Source: Mesorhizobium sophorae
GTDB lineage: Bacteria; Pseudomonadota; Alphaproteobacteria; Rhizobiales; Rhizobiaceae
Assembly: GCF_002270415.1 (NCBI RefSeq)
Contig: NZ_NNRI01000001.1
Coordinates: 1 to 64,000 of the forward strand
Direction: 5' to 3'
DNA: 64,000 bases
Part shown: positions 45,562 to 56,979 of the stretch, one piece after another
Position numbering within the stretch: the stretch's first letter is position 1
Layout of the letters: each line of letters begins with the position of its first letter
Translations under genes and position numbers: made by a program
Notes under the pieces: model-generated
The model's input: the letters and a program-made list of their open reading frames with translations, nothing else
Told to the model about the DNA's origin: nothing
Databases searched by the model: none

Positions 45562-45744
45562 TGCCCCGCATGCGGATATCGCACCGCCTTCGCGGATCGT
45601 TCAGAACAGATACGACGCCGGGACAGACCAGGTCCCGTCTCCGCGGGCCTTGTATTGCTCGACGAGACAAACGGAGCGCTGGCCACGAAACACGACATAT
45701 GAAGCGATGAGTCCAAATTATCGGGTTCCGGTTCAAATGAGGGG
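45562..45744. other. Non-coding or decayed stretch
   Basis: Only the possible continuation of the small frame above was seen. No hairpin or operator recognised. Confidence 0.3.
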
Positions 45745-46308
45745 TCAACCGCACGTGCGAAGGACCCAGCGCGTACCGTCCGAATAGAGACCAATCAAGG
45801 AAATTGGCGGGGTATCGATTCGCCAGTATGAAGTTAGCGGTGCCCCCAATATGTGGATCATGGCTGTCCGCACCACCGCCGGGTGAGTAACCGCTATCAG
45901 TTGTCCGCCTGCCGACAGCATTGAATCGAGGAACCCTGCAGTTCGGGTGGCCACTTCCGTCAGCGCTTCACCGCCTCCGGGACTATAGGCGGGATCGGCT
46001 CGCCATGCGGCAAGCGAACCGGGCTGCGCGGCTTCAATCTCATCTGGCGTCTTGCCCTCCCAGACGCCGTAGTTCTGGTCTCGCAAGCCATCGTGAACCG
46101 TTGCGCGGAGACCCATGAGATGGGCTGTTTGCTGGGCGCGTCGCGATGAAGCCACCAACGCGCGGTTCGTGTTCGAAAGCTGCCGACCAAAAGCGCGAGC
46201 GAGCTCAACCGAGCGCTTTTCCAGTGTCTCGTCAAACAGCGGGAACCCCGCTTTGCGCATTCTCTGCGTGATGCCGCTGCAAACCAGCGTCAGGCGTGTC
46301 GCTCTCAT
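45745..46308 (-). CDS. Histidine-phosphatase-like protein lacking the RHG motif
   Basis: A 187-residue protein of the histidine phosphatase (phosphoglycerate mutase-like) superfamily. The second catalytic His is present in IAVTHPAVVRTAM, along with QNYGVWEGKTPDEI (the usual GxWEGxxxxE) and SSRRAQQTA. But the N-terminal LxRHGxT motif reads LVCSGIT, so the phosphate-accepting His is replaced by Ser and Arg by Cys. The relatives in Rhizobiales often have SHA instead of RHG, but keep the His. The protein may be inactive or altered. The start is uncertain (46308 or 46323). Downstream of it on the same strand is nothing, and upstream is a decayed acetamidase. Confidence 0.82.
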   Translation of the reverse strand: MRATRLTLVCSGITQRMRKAGFPLFDETLEKRSVELARAFGRQLSNTNRALVASSRRAQQTAHLMGLRATVHDGLRDQNYGVWEGKTPDEIEAAQPGSLAAWRADPAYSPGGGEALTEVATRTAGFLDSMLSAGGQLIAVTHPAVVRTAMIHILGAPLTSYWRIDTPPISLIGLYSDGTRWVLRTCG

Positions 46309-46372
46309 ACCGCGCGTCCGCATTTCGGTTCGATGATAGCTGTCTTCGCGGCCAAAGCCTGCAGCAACCAAC

Positions 46373-47090
46373 CTAACAGGTAATAATCGTTTTCCTTACA
46401 GCCGCCGCGACGGAATATTTCGGGTCGACAAAATTGCCCAGCCGCACGATGCCGCATTGGCTCAGCAGCATGTAGGCGTCCCATTTGTCGAAGCCGAACT
46501 CAGCGACCATCCAGCGGATCAGTTCGCGGTAAGCGATGCGTGTTGCATCCTCAAGGGGTCTGGCGCTGCCGATCGCCATAATGAGATCGGCGGTCTCGAG
46601 CCGAGGCCAATCGATTGTCCAGCCCTTGATCAGGTCGACACGGATGGTGACGGTCGCCGAATACTCGACCGCCACGCCGCAACCTCGCCGTCGCCTTGGC
46701 AGGCATGCGCATCACCTATGAACACGCGAGCGCCGGGCGAGCGAACGGGCAGGTACGTCACGCTGCCAGGCCCCATGTCCGGCAGGTCCATGTTGCCGCC
46801 GTGGTTGTCGGGCGTCAGCGAGTTGATGGAATCGATCTCTGGTGAGCAGCTCAGCGTCCCGATATGAGGCTTGTAAGGGAGCGTGCCCGATCGCTCCAGT
46901 AAACATGCTCCTCGTCGAGGTTGATCTTGCGGACCACCTCGGGCAGCGGCTCGTTGAGCATGGCCGTGTACGTCGTACCGGTCAGGGCACCGAACTCCTC
47001 GATCATGCAGCACGTGCCGCGTGGGTTCTGGCCACGTGGCACCGTCGACTCTATATAGACCGCAACGGCTACGGGTTGGGAAAACCGAGC
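46373..47090 (-). pseudogene. Acetamidase/formamidase pseudogene
   Basis: Remnant of an AmdA/FmdA-family amidase, read in three frames on the minus strand. From the 5' side: one frame holds VPRGQNPRGTCCMIEEFG and LPEVVRKINLDEEHVYW; near 46890 the homology shifts to a second frame with LPYKPHIGTLSC, SLTPDNHGGNMDLPDMGPG and GDAHACQGDGEV; near 46680 it shifts again to a third with EYSATVTIRVDLIKGW, WPRLETADLIMAIGSARPL and MLLSQCGIVRLGN. Both shifts are clear, and the N-terminal ~100 residues of the enzyme are absent. The gene should be non-functional unless sequencing errors caused the shifts. Confidence 0.85.
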
Positions 47091-47260
47091 GGCACCCCAT
47101 TCCCGAGGACGTCTGAACACCGAAACCTGAACGCGGCAGCCAGTCGAGCGCTCGCTGCCGGCCAACGCGAGGTATTGTCCGCTTCGCACTCGCCATGACC
47201 CAAATGCCTTTGTCCTATCCACCAATCATGATCAGTCGGTTCGCGCTGTCGGTGGCTCAG

Positions 47261-48244
47261 CTAGATTCCGACGACCAGTGCACCGCCGCTGAGACCCGCA
47301 CCCGCTGCCGCAAGGAGAATTTTCTCGCCCGCCCGGAATGGCTCGGTCAGATGGGCGAGCGACAGTGAGAGCGGGATCGTCGCGGCGGAAGAGTTGCCGT
47401 AGTCGGCGATTGTCTTGACGATTGCTTCATCTGCAATGCCGAGGCTCCTCCCGACCGCATCGAAGATGCGGGCATTGGCCTGGTGCGGCACGAACCGATC
47501 GATGTCCTGCGGCTGCGTTCGGGCTGAGGCGAGCGCGTCCTTTGAACATGCAGTCATCAGGTCCACGGCCCTGGCGAACACTTCGCGGCCGTCGGTCATC
47601 GTCATTCGGGTTTGCCCGAGATCCAGGCCACTTTGGAACGGGACGTTGCTTCCGCCCGCCGGGATCTGGATCAGCCCGTAGCGTGAGCCGTCGGAATCCA
47701 CCGAGGCACCGAGAATGCCCCGATCAGGGTCCTCCCACGGACCGATCACCAGGGCGCCGGCGGCATCGGCGAAAAGGACCGAGCTTGCGCGCTCGGCCGG
47801 ATTGATGCGACGGCTGAGGATGTTGGCGGCAATAACAAGGGTCGCCTTGCCATGCAGGCGGGTGAAGCCGTCCGCGAACATCAGGGCATAGATAAAGCCG
47901 GCGCAGGCGCCGGTCAGATCGATCGCACCCGCGCGTGTCAGTCCCAGCCGATGGGCGACCAGGGGTGCGCTCGGCGGCAGGAGGTGATCAGGCGTCGAGG
48001 TGGCGAGCAACAGCAGGCCGATGTCGCTTCGGTCAATAGCGGCGTTCGCCAGCGCCATCTCGCCAGCCTGCGTGGCAAGGCCGGACAGCGTATCTTCATC
48101 TGTCGCCCAGAAGCGCGAACGAATTCCGGTGCGCTGCTCGATCCAGCCTGGCTCGAGCCCGAGACGATCTTCGATCTCCGGATTCTCGACCTTGCGCGCC
48201 GGCGCATGATGGCCGAACCCGAGAATGCGCGACGACCTGCTCAT
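47261..48244 (-). CDS. bioZ: BioZ, 3-oxoacyl-ACP synthase III-like pimeloyl-precursor enzyme
   Basis: FabH-fold condensing enzyme of 327 residues with catalytic Cys114 in LTGACAGF, His in VPHQANARI and Asn in [10 protein letters not shown]. In Agrobacterium and Mesorhizobium relatives BioZ joins glutaryl-CoA to malonyl-ACP to start pimelate synthesis, replacing the BioC/BioH route. It is the last gene of the minus-strand bio block, with its ATG overlapping the bioA stop (ATGA at 48241-48244). Calling it bioZ rather than fabH rests on this position. No bioC or bioH is in the window. Confidence 0.92.
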   Translation of the reverse strand: MSRSSRILGFGHHAPARKVENPEIEDRLGLEPGWIEQRTGIRSRFWATDEDTLSGLATQAGEMALANAAIDRSDIGLLLLATSTPDHLLPPSAPLVAHRLGLTRAGAIDLTGACAGFIYALMFADGFTRLHGKATLVIAANILSRRINPAERASSVLFADAAGALVIGPWEDPDRGILGASVDSDGSRYGLIQIPAGGSNVPFQSGLDLGQTRMTMTDGREVFARAVDLMTACSKDALASARTQPQDIDRFVPHQANARIFDAVGRSLGIADEAIVKTIADYGNSSAATIPLSLSLAHLTEPFRAGEKILLAAAGAGLSGGALVVGI

Positions 48245-49506
48245 GGCCCCGAACCGAAGCGTTCGCTGGCCTCCTCGATGGCGTCATAGAGACCGTCCAG
48301 TTCCTCGCTGGTGATGCAATAGGGCGGCAGAAGATAGAGGACATTGCCAAGCGGACGCACGAGCAGGCCGCGCTCGAGGAAAAAAGCCCGCAGTTTTGGC
48401 CCGATTTCGGCCAGATAGCCAGCGGAGCCGGTGCGCAGATCGAGAGCCGTGATCGTCCCGGTCGCCCGGCTGTCGGTGAAGCGAGGGTTATCGCGAAAGC
48501 GTTGAAGCCCGGCGGCCTGCTTTGCACTCAGGGCCGTGACCCGCTCGGCTACCGGCTCGTCGCGCCAGATCTCGACATTGGCAAGTGCGGCCGCGCAGGC
48601 AATCGGATTGGCGGTGTAGGAACTCGAGTGGAAAAAGGTCTTCTTGCGGTCGTCGGAAAAATGAGCCCGGAAGATGGCCTCGGTGGCAAGCGTCGCCGCC
48701 AGCGGGATGGCGCCTCCGGTCAAGCCCTTCGAGGTGCACAGGATGTCCGGAGAGATGGATGCCTGCTCGCAGGCGAACATGGTTCCGGTGCGGCCCCAGC
48801 CGGTCATCACCTCGTCGGCGATCAGCAGCGTGCCCGAAGCTTCGGCGATCTTCTTCAGTTCGGTCAGAACCGAGGCCGGATACATCAGCATACCGCCGGC
48901 GCCAAGCACCAACGGCTCGACGATCAGCGCGGCGGCGTGCCGGTCGCGGCTGACGGCCTCGAACCGATCAAGCGTCTCCTGCTCTCGCCCGACGGCCGGG
49001 AAGGGGATGGTGTCGACCTCGAACAGCAACGGCTCGTAGGCAGCGTTGAACACACCGCGGGCGCCGACGCTCATCGTGCCGATGGTGTCGCCATGATAGC
49101 TGTGCTCCATGACCACGATGCGCGAGCGCGGCGCGCCGATGTTGCGGAAATAGCCGAGCGCCATCTTCAGCGCGACCTCGACAGAGGTCGAGCCGCTGTC
49201 GGAGTAGAACACCCAGTCAAGGCCGGCCGGAGCGAGGCCGACAAGCGCCCTGGCCAGGCGTTCGGCCGGCTCGTGGGTGAAGCCGGCGAAGATGATCTGG
49301 TCGAGGCTCGCCGCGGTCGTCTCGATGGCCTTCATGATGTGGGGATGGCGGTGGCCGTGGGTGACGACCCACCAGGAGGAAATGGCATCCAGGATGCGCG
49401 TGCCGTCGGCCTTGTGGAGGTAGGCGCCGTCCGTCCGGACGATTTCAGGGATCGTCGGTTCGAGCGCGTGCTGTGTGAACGGATGCCAGACTTGAGATTG
49501 CGACAT
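48241..49506 (-). CDS. bioA: Adenosylmethionine-8-amino-7-oxononanoate aminotransferase
   Basis: PLP enzyme of 421 residues transferring the amino group of SAM to 8-amino-7-oxononanoate (KAPA) to make DAPA. Characteristic segments are present: VWHPFTQH at the N-terminus, [41 protein letters not shown], and the PLP lysine in [16 protein letters not shown]. Its ATG (49506-49504) overlaps the bioD stop as TGATG. Between bioD and bioZ in the operon. Confidence 0.95.
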   Translation of the reverse strand: MSQSQVWHPFTQHALEPTIPEIVRTDGAYLHKADGTRILDAISSWWVVTHGHRHPHIMKAIETTAASLDQIIFAGFTHEPAERLARALVGLAPAGLDWVFYSDSGSTSVEVALKMALGYFRNIGAPRSRIVVMEHSYHGDTIGTMSVGARGVFNAAYEPLLFEVDTIPFPAVGREQETLDRFEAVSRDRHAAALIVEPLVLGAGGMLMYPASVLTELKKIAEASGTLLIADEVMTGWGRTGTMFACEQASISPDILCTSKGLTGGAIPLAATLATEAIFRAHFSDDRKKTFFHSSSYTANPIACAAALANVEIWRDEPVAERVTALSAKQAAGLQRFRDNPRFTDSRATGTITALDLRTGSAGYLAEIGPKLRAFFLERGLLVRPLGNVLYLLPPYCITSEELDGLYDAIEEASERFGSGP

Positions 49507-50141
49507 CACTCGCCTCCGGCGATCAAAGCAAGGTCGAAGCCGGCAACCATGGCATCTCTCAGTGTTTCACTCGTCAGAGGATCGATGTGCGGCAGTCTGC
49601 CAAGCTGGCGCACACCGCTGAACTCCACGATTGTTCTTTGCGTATCGGCCACCTCATCACCGATGAAGGCAATGCCGATGAGCGGGATGGAACGGGCCCT
49701 GAGCGCCTCGATCGACAGCAGGGTGTGGTTGATCGTGCCGAGCGTGGTACGGGCGCACAGGATGACCGGCATCCGCCATTGCGCGAATATGTCAATGAAC
49801 CTTGTCTGTCGGTTGAGTGGCACCATCAGCCCGCCAGCGCCTTCGATGACAAGCGGACCCGGCAACGCTGGAAGCGAGAGCTTTGCCGCCTCGATCGCAA
49901 CGCCGTCGATTTCCGCTGAACGATGCGGCGACAGCGGCGTTCTCAGACGGTAAACTTCCGGCAGGACGCGCCCGGCCGGCAAACCGGAAAGCCGGGCAAC
50001 GACCTCACTGTCAGTCTCGTCGTCGAGTCCCGATTGCACCGGCTTCCAGTAGAAGCCGTCGAGCTGGCCGGCGAGCCCGGCCGAAAACACCGTCTTGCCG
50101 ATGCCGGTATCCGTTCCGGTGATGACGATGCGCTTGGTCAT
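49506..50141 (-). CDS. bioD: Dethiobiotin synthetase
   Basis: ATP-dependent ring closure of DAPA with CO2 to dethiobiotin. The 211-residue protein has the P-loop GTDTGIGKT (residues 8-16), YWKPVQSG and the Gly-rich [12 protein letters not shown]. Start overlaps the bioF stop (ATGA at 50138-50141). Fully consistent in length and motif order with the family. Confidence 0.95.
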   Translation of the reverse strand: MTKRIVITGTDTGIGKTVFSAGLAGQLDGFYWKPVQSGLDDETDSEVVARLSGLPAGRVLPEVYRLRTPLSPHRSAEIDGVAIEAAKLSLPALPGPLVIEGAGGLMVPLNRQTRFIDIFAQWRMPVILCARTTLGTINHTLLSIEALRARSIPLIGIAFIGDEVADTQRTIVEFSGVRQLGRLPHIDPLTSETLRDAMVAGFDLALIAGGE

Positions 50142-51277
50142 GCCGAGGCCAACACCTCGACGAGCGCCTCGACCATGGCCGAAATGTCGGCTTCGTCGAC
50201 GTTGAGCGTCAGCGAAATGCGCAGACGCGACGTGCCCTCGGGTACGGTCGGCGGACGAATGCCGCGTATGTCAAAGCCGCGTGCCTGGAGCGCTGTCGCC
50301 ACCGCCATGGTGCGCCTGACGTCGCCGATGACAAAGGGCTGGATCTGCGAGCCGCTGGGTGCGACGCCGCAGCGCCCGGCCAATTGGCCACCCGCGAAGG
50401 CAACGCGCTCCTGCAACTGGACACGGCGCATCGGCTCATCGGACAGCATGGCAATCGCTTCGCGCGCCGCGACCGCCATCAGCGGCGACGGTGCGGTGGC
50501 GTAGATGAATGGCCGGCACCGGTTGACGAGATAGTCGCACAGCGTTCGTGGAGCGGTGACAAGCGCGCCCGACGCTCCGAGCGCCTTGCCGCAAGTGTGG
50601 AGTGCGATGATGTTGTCGCGGCCCTCGAAACCGGCGGCAAGGCCGCGGCCCTCCGGTCCCCAAACGCCGGTGGCATGCGCCTCGTCGACGACGATGAAGG
50701 CCTCGTGCCGATCGGCAAGCGCGACCAGGCTTTCCAGCGGCGCGCGGTCGCCATCCATGCTGTAGAGGCTTTCGACCACGATCCAGACGCGCCCGGTGCC
50801 GCCTTCGGCGCGCCAGCGCGTGATCGCATCCTCGATAGCATCGACGTCGTTGTGTGCGGCGAGCTTGAACTCAGCGCGGCCAGCGCGAGCCCCCTCATGC
50901 ATGCTGGCATGGGCGAGTTCGTCGAGGACCAAAAGGTCGCCCTTCTGCGGCAGCGCGGTCAGGAGAGCGAAATTGGCGATGTAGCCGCTACCGAAGAACA
51001 GCGCGCGTTCAGCTCCGAAGAACACCGCCGCGGCCGCCTCCAGAGCCTCATGCTCCGGCGCGTTGCCGCGCAACAGCCGCGACCCGGTGGCGCCGACCGG
51101 CGTGCCCTGCGCGATCGCAGCCGCAACCGCGTCGCCTAGTCTTCTCGAAGCGGCAAGCCCGAGATAGTCGTTCGACGAGAAGTCGAGGCCGGCGCGCGGC
51201 GACAGCGTCCGCAGCCGGTCCTTGCGCGCCAGCCCCTGCAAGGTCGCGTCGTAGCGGGCAAGCGGTACCCCGCTCAT
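50138..51277 (-). CDS. bioF: 8-amino-7-oxononanoate synthase
   Basis: PLP-dependent condensation of pimeloyl-ACP/CoA with L-alanine. A 379-residue protein with [42 protein letters not shown] and the PLP lysine in [15 protein letters not shown]. The start overlaps the bioB stop (ATGA at 51274-51277). Confidence 0.95.
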   Translation of the reverse strand: MSGVPLARYDATLQGLARKDRLRTLSPRAGLDFSSNDYLGLAASRRLGDAVAAAIAQGTPVGATGSRLLRGNAPEHEALEAAAAVFFGAERALFFGSGYIANFALLTALPQKGDLLVLDELAHASMHEGARAGRAEFKLAAHNDVDAIEDAITRWRAEGGTGRVWIVVESLYSMDGDRAPLESLVALADRHEAFIVVDEAHATGVWGPEGRGLAAGFEGRDNIIALHTCGKALGASGALVTAPRTLCDYLVNRCRPFIYATAPSPLMAVAAREAIAMLSDEPMRRVQLQERVAFAGGQLAGRCGVAPSGSQIQPFVIGDVRRTMAVATALQARGFDIRGIRPPTVPEGTSRLRISLTLNVDEADISAMVEALVEVLASA

Positions 51278-52281
51278 TGCGTCTCGAGGTCCATCGGCTC
51301 GATGCCGAGACGCCGGAATAGAAGGCTGTCCTTGTCCTCACCGGGATTGTCCGCCGTCAGCAGCGTGTCGCCGACGAAGATCGAGTTGGCGCCGGCAAAG
51401 AAGCACAGCGCCTGCATCTCGTCGGTCATGGCGGTGCGGCCGGCCGAAAGCCGGACATGCGATTTCGGCATCATGATGCGCGCCAGTGCGATCACGCGCA
51501 CGAATTCGATCGGCTCGATCGGCCTGGCGTCGGCAAGCGGGGTGCCGGCGATCGGGATCAGCATGTTGATCGGAACGCTTTGCGGATGTTCCGGCAGATT
51601 GGCCAGCGTCACCAGCATGTCGATCCGGTCCACCGGCTCTTCACCCATGCCGACAATACCGCCGCAGCAGACCTTGATGCCGGATTGGCGAACCTGTTCG
51701 AGCGTATCGAGCCGGTCGGCAAAGCTGCGCGTGCTGATGATCTCGCTGTAGTAGCGTTCCGACGTATCTATGTTGTGGTTGTAGTAGTCGAGACCAGCCT
51801 GTTTCAGACGAGTTGTCTGCTCGAGATCGAGCATGCCGAGTGTCATGCAGGTTTCCATGCCGAGCGCCTTGACCCCTTCGATCATAGCCACCACCGCATC
51901 CATGTCGCGCGCCTTGGGGTTTCGCCACGCGGCACCCATGCAATAGCGGGTGGCGCCGGCGTGGCGCGCCTTGGTTGCCTCGGCGATGACGCGCCTGACC
52001 TCCATCAGCTTCGACGCCTTCAGGCCGGTTTCGTGATGCGCCGACTGACTGCAATAGCCGCAATCCTCCGGGCATCCGCCTGTCTTGATGCTGAGAAGCC
52101 GGCTGAGCTGCACCTTGTTCGGATCGAAATTCTGACGGTGAACGGTCTGCGCTTGAAACAGCAGATCATTGAAAGGGGCATCATGCAGCGCCCGAGCCTC
52201 TTCAAGGGTCCACGTCCGGTCGCCGTCGAAGGATCGAGCCTCAGGCATGGTCTTTTCCGAAATCGCTGTATGCATTTCCAT
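51274..52281 (-). CDS. bioB: Biotin synthase (radical SAM)
   Basis: Inserts sulfur into dethiobiotin. The 335-residue protein carries the radical-SAM cluster CxxxCxxC in [12 protein letters not shown] (Cys70, Cys74, Cys77), [23 protein letters not shown], and the conserved RLSAGR arginine of the second cluster. The ATG at 52281 is preferred because AAGGA lies just before it; the frame is open further upstream without an RBS. The 90-nt gap to nadC is the largest in the nad-bio block, so bio genes may be read through from nadA or have a promoter here. No BioR box was found. Confidence 0.95.
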   Translation of the reverse strand: MEMHTAISEKTMPEARSFDGDRTWTLEEARALHDAPFNDLLFQAQTVHRQNFDPNKVQLSRLLSIKTGGCPEDCGYCSQSAHHETGLKASKLMEVRRVIAEATKARHAGATRYCMGAAWRNPKARDMDAVVAMIEGVKALGMETCMTLGMLDLEQTTRLKQAGLDYYNHNIDTSERYYSEIISTRSFADRLDTLEQVRQSGIKVCCGGIVGMGEEPVDRIDMLVTLANLPEHPQSVPINMLIPIAGTPLADARPIEPIEFVRVIALARIMMPKSHVRLSAGRTAMTDEMQALCFFAGANSIFVGDTLLTADNPGEDKDSLLFRRLGIEPMDLETQ

Positions 52282-52371
52282 GCTGTTCCTTGCGTTGTGC
52301 GACACAGGCGCCTTTGAAATGGCGGACACGGTCGAAAGAAGCTGGGTAGGCTGGATGGTCAGCCCCGACGG

Positions 52372-53226
52372 TTAAGGCTCACGATAGTCGAGACCGATAT
52401 CGAGGATCGGCGCGCTGTGAGTCAACCAGCCGATGGAAATCAAATCGATACCGGTTGCGGCAACGGCTGGCGCAATCGCGGCGGTGATCCTGCCCGACGC
52501 CTCGGTTGTGGCCCGGCCGGCAACCATGGCTACCGCCTGGCGAAGCTCGTCGACCGACATATTGTCGAGCAGCACGGCGTCGGGGGCCAGAGCAAGCACC
52601 TCTTCCAGCTGGGCCAGCGTATCGACCTCGACTTCGATCTTGACGAGATGGCCGGCGCTGCTTCGCGCCCGCTGGAGTGCCGTACGAATTCCACCGGCCA
52701 TGGCAATGTGATTGTCCTTGATCAGGATCGCGTCGTCGAGGCCGAAGCGGTGATTGGAGCCGCCACCGGCGCGCACGGCATATTTTTCGACAGCCCGCAA
52801 GCCGGGGGTCGTCTTGCGCGTGCAGACGATCTTTGCGCCGTGGCCGCGAACCGCGGCGACGACCGACGCCGTCGCCGTGGCGATGCCACTCAAATGGCAC
52901 AGGAAATTGAGCGCCGTCCGCTCCGCCGTGAGTATGGCCCGGGCCGGACCGCTCACCGATGCAATGGTCTCTCCCGGCGATACTTTACTACCGTCAGCCT
53001 GATGCACGGTCATTTCGACATTCTGGTCGATAAGCCGGAAGGCGAGCATCGCCAGATCGAGCCCAGCGACAGTTCCAGCCTGGCGTGCCGAAAGGACGGT
53101 CGTTGCCCAAAGGTCCTTCGGCACGATGGCATCGGTGGTCACGTCGCCGGCCCTGCCGAGGTCTTCGAGCAGAGCTGCACGCACAAGGGGTTCGAGCATG
53201 ATTGCGGGAAGTGGTGAGAGGTTCAT
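52372..53226 (-). CDS. nadC: Nicotinate-nucleotide pyrophosphorylase (quinolinate phosphoribosyltransferase)
   Basis: Converts quinolinate and PRPP to nicotinate mononucleotide, the third de novo NAD step. The 284-residue protein has the Lys/Arg-rich substrate motif CTRKTTPGLR, AVRAGGGSNHRFGL, LIKDNHIA and IEVEVDTLAQ. The ATG overlaps the nadB stop (TGATG). Confidence 0.95.
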   Translation of the reverse strand: MNLSPLPAIMLEPLVRAALLEDLGRAGDVTTDAIVPKDLWATTVLSARQAGTVAGLDLAMLAFRLIDQNVEMTVHQADGSKVSPGETIASVSGPARAILTAERTALNFLCHLSGIATATASVVAAVRGHGAKIVCTRKTTPGLRAVEKYAVRAGGGSNHRFGLDDAILIKDNHIAMAGGIRTALQRARSSAGHLVKIEVEVDTLAQLEEVLALAPDAVLLDNMSVDELRQAVAMVAGRATTEASGRITAAIAPAVAATGIDLISIGWLTHSAPILDIGLDYREP

Positions 53227-54763
53227 CACGCGACGCTTTCCAGCATTGGGGAGGATTCGAATTCCAGCGCTGCGGCAATGGCTGCGTCGAGCGTCATCTG
53301 GGAGCGGCGGGCCATGGCAACATCGTGGGGGAAGTCCGTCCGGAAATGAGCGCCGCGGCTTTCCCGGCGCAGCAAGGCGGCAACTGTGATCATCAGCCCG
53401 ACGGCGGCGGGATCCGACGCCGTTTCGTGTCGCTGCGACAGCGCCAGCAGGGTCCGGGCAGCCTGCTTCAACCCCTTGCCGTCCCGCGTGACGCCGAGGG
53501 CATGTGACAGGAGGGGGCGCACAGGCCCTGGATCTGGCGCGGGCAGGTCAGAGGCCATCGCTGGCTTTCCGCGGTGCTCAGGCGAAGCGGCTACACTCTC
53601 GGCAACCCAGCGCGCGCAAACGATGGCTTCGGTCAGCGAGTTGCTGGCAAGCCGGTTGGCCCCGTGCAGGCCGGTCGAGGCAACCTCTCCGCAAGCCCAA
53701 AGTCCCGGAATTGATGTGCGCCCGGCCAGATCCACGGCGACACCACCCATGTGATAGTGTTGGGCCGGCCGGATAGGGATGAGATCCCGCGCCGCATCGA
53801 TACCGGCCTTGCCGCAGGCCGAAGCGATCGTTGGAAATTGCCGTGCGAACATCGCGCCTGGCTTTTCGCGCGCATCGAGGAAGACGCGATGGCCGTCGGC
53901 AAGATGCCGCCAGACGGCGCGCGCAACGATGTCGCGCGGTGCGAGTTCCGCCCCGGGCACGCCATCGAGGAAACGCCGGCCTGTCTCGTCAACGATTGTC
54001 GCGCCTTCGCCGCGAACCGCCTCGCTGATCAGCGGCATCGGACGGCAGGGCCCGTCAAGCGCGGTCGGGTGGAACTGGATGAACTCGAGGTCGGCAAAAA
54101 TTGCACCGGCGCGTGCGGCGAGTGCCAGGCCTTGTCCGCAACTGCCGAGCGGGTTTGTCGTGTCGTGGAACAGGCCGCCGATTCCGCCTGTGGCGAGAAC
54201 GACCCGTCCTGTGGCGACGAACACCGGGCCTGTCGAACAACTTGCCAGCACGCCGGCGATCCTGCCATCCTCCACGACCAGCCGGCGCGCTTCGATGCCC
54301 TCGACGACCACAATCGACGGCGTGGAGCGCACGGCGGCGACAAGGGCGCGCATAATCTCGCGACCGCTGCCGTCACCCCCGGCATGAACGATGCGCCGCC
54401 GGCCATGCGCGGCCTCCAGCCCGAGACGTAGCGCGCCTTCGGGTGTCCGATCGAAGCGAACTCCAAGGCGCGACAGATCCTCGATCGCGGCGGGCGCCGC
54501 GTACACGATGCGCCTTGCTGCTTCCGCATCGCAAAGGCCGTCGCCTGCGGCGAGCGTATCGGCAAGATGGAGCGCCGGTTTATCATCGTCGCCCAGGCTG
54601 GCGGCAAGTCCACCCTGTGCCCACGCACTCGACGCATCCGCGCCAAGCGGCGATCTCGACAGCAGAAGCACCTGCTCCGGCGCCATGTGCAACGCGGTCA
54701 TCAATCCGGCTATGCCGCCGCCGATGATGACCGGCCGGTTGGCGAGATTGCGGACGTCCATGC

Positions 54764-54767
<4 letters not shown>
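53226..54767 (-). CDS. nadB: L-aspartate oxidase
   Basis: FAD enzyme oxidising aspartate to iminoaspartate. A 513-residue protein with the FAD motif [12 protein letters not shown] at the N-terminus, [40 protein letters not shown] and [20 protein letters not shown]. Start ATG 54767 overlaps the nadA stop (ATGA at 54764-54767). A longer frame up to 55067 runs back through nadA and is not coding. The C-terminus is somewhat shorter than in E. coli NadB. Confidence 0.95.
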
Positions 54768-55726
<959 letters not shown>

Positions 55727-55740
55727 TCTTGTCCCTCACA

Positions 55741-55787
55741 TATGCTCGTTTTGAGTATATATAGGGCATATGCTTATATGGAGCATA
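55741..55787. promoter_or_regulatory. Paired operators TATGCTY-N5-GAGYATA upstream of nadA (probable NadQ sites)
   Basis: Two inverted repeats with identical geometry: site 1 TATGCTC-GTTTT-GAGTATA (55741-55759) and site 2 TATGCTT-ATATG-GAGCATA (55769-55787), centres 28 bp apart. The stretch is strikingly AT-rich against its surroundings and lies 15 nt before the nadA ATG. A candidate -35 TTGACT (minus strand, 55793-55798) adjoins site 2. Position and the neighbouring regulator make NadQ the likely binder. Confidence 0.8.
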
Positions 55788-55794
55788 AGCAAAG

Positions 55795-56742
55795 TCAAGC
55801 ACGCGAAAGTGGCAATTTCGTCCCTGCGACCGCCCGCTCGGCCAGAACGCCGTGCCGGAAGCGAAACAGCTTAGCCGGTCGGCCGCCAGTGTCGGTTGTT
55901 GATGATCCGGTCTCTTCGACAAGTTCCTGCTGCTCTACCAGCCGCCTGAAATTCTGCTTGTGGACGAGCCGACCGGCGAGCGCCTCGACGCTGCGCTGGA
56001 GTTGCAGGAGCGTGAAGACCGACGGCATGAGTTCGAAGACGACGGGACGATATTTGATCTTGGCGCGCAACCTGGCGATGCCGGTGGCCAGGATACGGCG
56101 GTGATCGGCCGCCATTGCAAGGCCGAAGGCCGATAGAGTGCGGTTTTCGCCTTGGCGGCGATGCGCTTCCCCGACAAGGGCCGCTTCGTAGAGCAACTCG
56201 TAGCGTTGCAGCACCAGTTCCTCATTCCAGCCATTACCATCAAGACCGAAGGCGATCGCCGCTCGCTGCCAGCGGTCATCGTGCGTAGGGCGATCGTCGG
56301 CGCCATCCGCCCAGGCCTTCAGGTGCGGAACGATCACGTCCGGCAATGCAGGGGGAACACCTGCACGGTGATCTTCCCAGGGGAAATAGTCGTACCAGTT
56401 GCGCCAGGCGGCTTTGTCGGCGGGTGCCGCCTGCTCCTCCCGGGTCAGCGCCAGGTAGCTGATGGAAACCACGCGTTGCGCGCTCCCGTTTGCTGTCCTG
56501 TCGCGATCGGCGAAAGTGTAGAGCTGCTCGATATAGCCCAAGGGGTGGCGTGTCTGGTGTTCGACCCAATCTCTTAGCCCCGACTGCAGCGAACGATGTC
56601 CAAGTTCGAATGGGCCGGAAGGCAGGGATTGACCTCGCTCTATGGTCATGACGCGCGGCTGGCCAATCGTCACCGCAACCAGCACCGCAATCAGTTCCGC
56701 CGCAATAGAATGCCGTTGGCCGCTTTCTGCGGACTGCCTCAC
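55795..56742 (-). CDS. nadQ: NadQ-like Nudix-related transcriptional regulator
   Basis: Predicted repressor of NAD biosynthesis in alphaproteobacteria (COG4111/NadQ family). The ~316-residue protein has an N-terminal Nudix-like domain (AAELIAVLVAVTIGQPR, GPFELGHRSLQSGLRDWV, HPLGYIEQLYTFADRDR) that should sense an NAD-related nucleotide. The C-terminal part is a winged helix (FTLLQLQRSVEALAG, HKQNFRRLVEQQELV, RPAKLFRFR). GTG 56742 is chosen because GGGAG precedes it, and the conserved N-terminal region starts right after it. It lies upstream of nadA on the same strand with the operators between them. Confidence 0.88.
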   Translation of the reverse strand: MRQSAESGQRHSIAAELIAVLVAVTIGQPRVMTIERGQSLPSGPFELGHRSLQSGLRDWVEHQTRHPLGYIEQLYTFADRDRTANGSAQRVVSISYLALTREEQAAPADKAAWRNWYDYFPWEDHRAGVPPALPDVIVPHLKAWADGADDRPTHDDRWQRAAIAFGLDGNGWNEELVLQRYELLYEAALVGEAHRRQGENRTLSAFGLAMAADHRRILATGIARLRAKIKYRPVVFELMPSVFTLLQLQRSVEALAGRLVHKQNFRRLVEQQELVEETGSSTTDTGGRPAKLFRFRHGVLAERAVAGTKLPLSRA

Positions 56743-56979
56743 AATATCTCCCGCCTCATTTTTGCGTAGTCCTCGATCATGGTGCGCTGGCAATTGTCTG
56801 CCCTACGGCCAAGGGTTTGATTCTGACCGTGAACCGGGCCGTGGCGGCAGTCAACGTTTCAACCCAGGCACCAGGCGGGGTTGGATAGGCATCGGTCCAG
56901 GCACCCAGCGAAGGACGGTACACTGCCGCCGACTGGATATGGTTCACGAGCTACTGGCCAAGCATGCCAAACGCGAAAT

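Noticed and set aside
52282..52371. Possible BioR operator (TTATCTATAA-like) before bioB
   Set aside because: No matching palindrome was found in the gap or near nadA.
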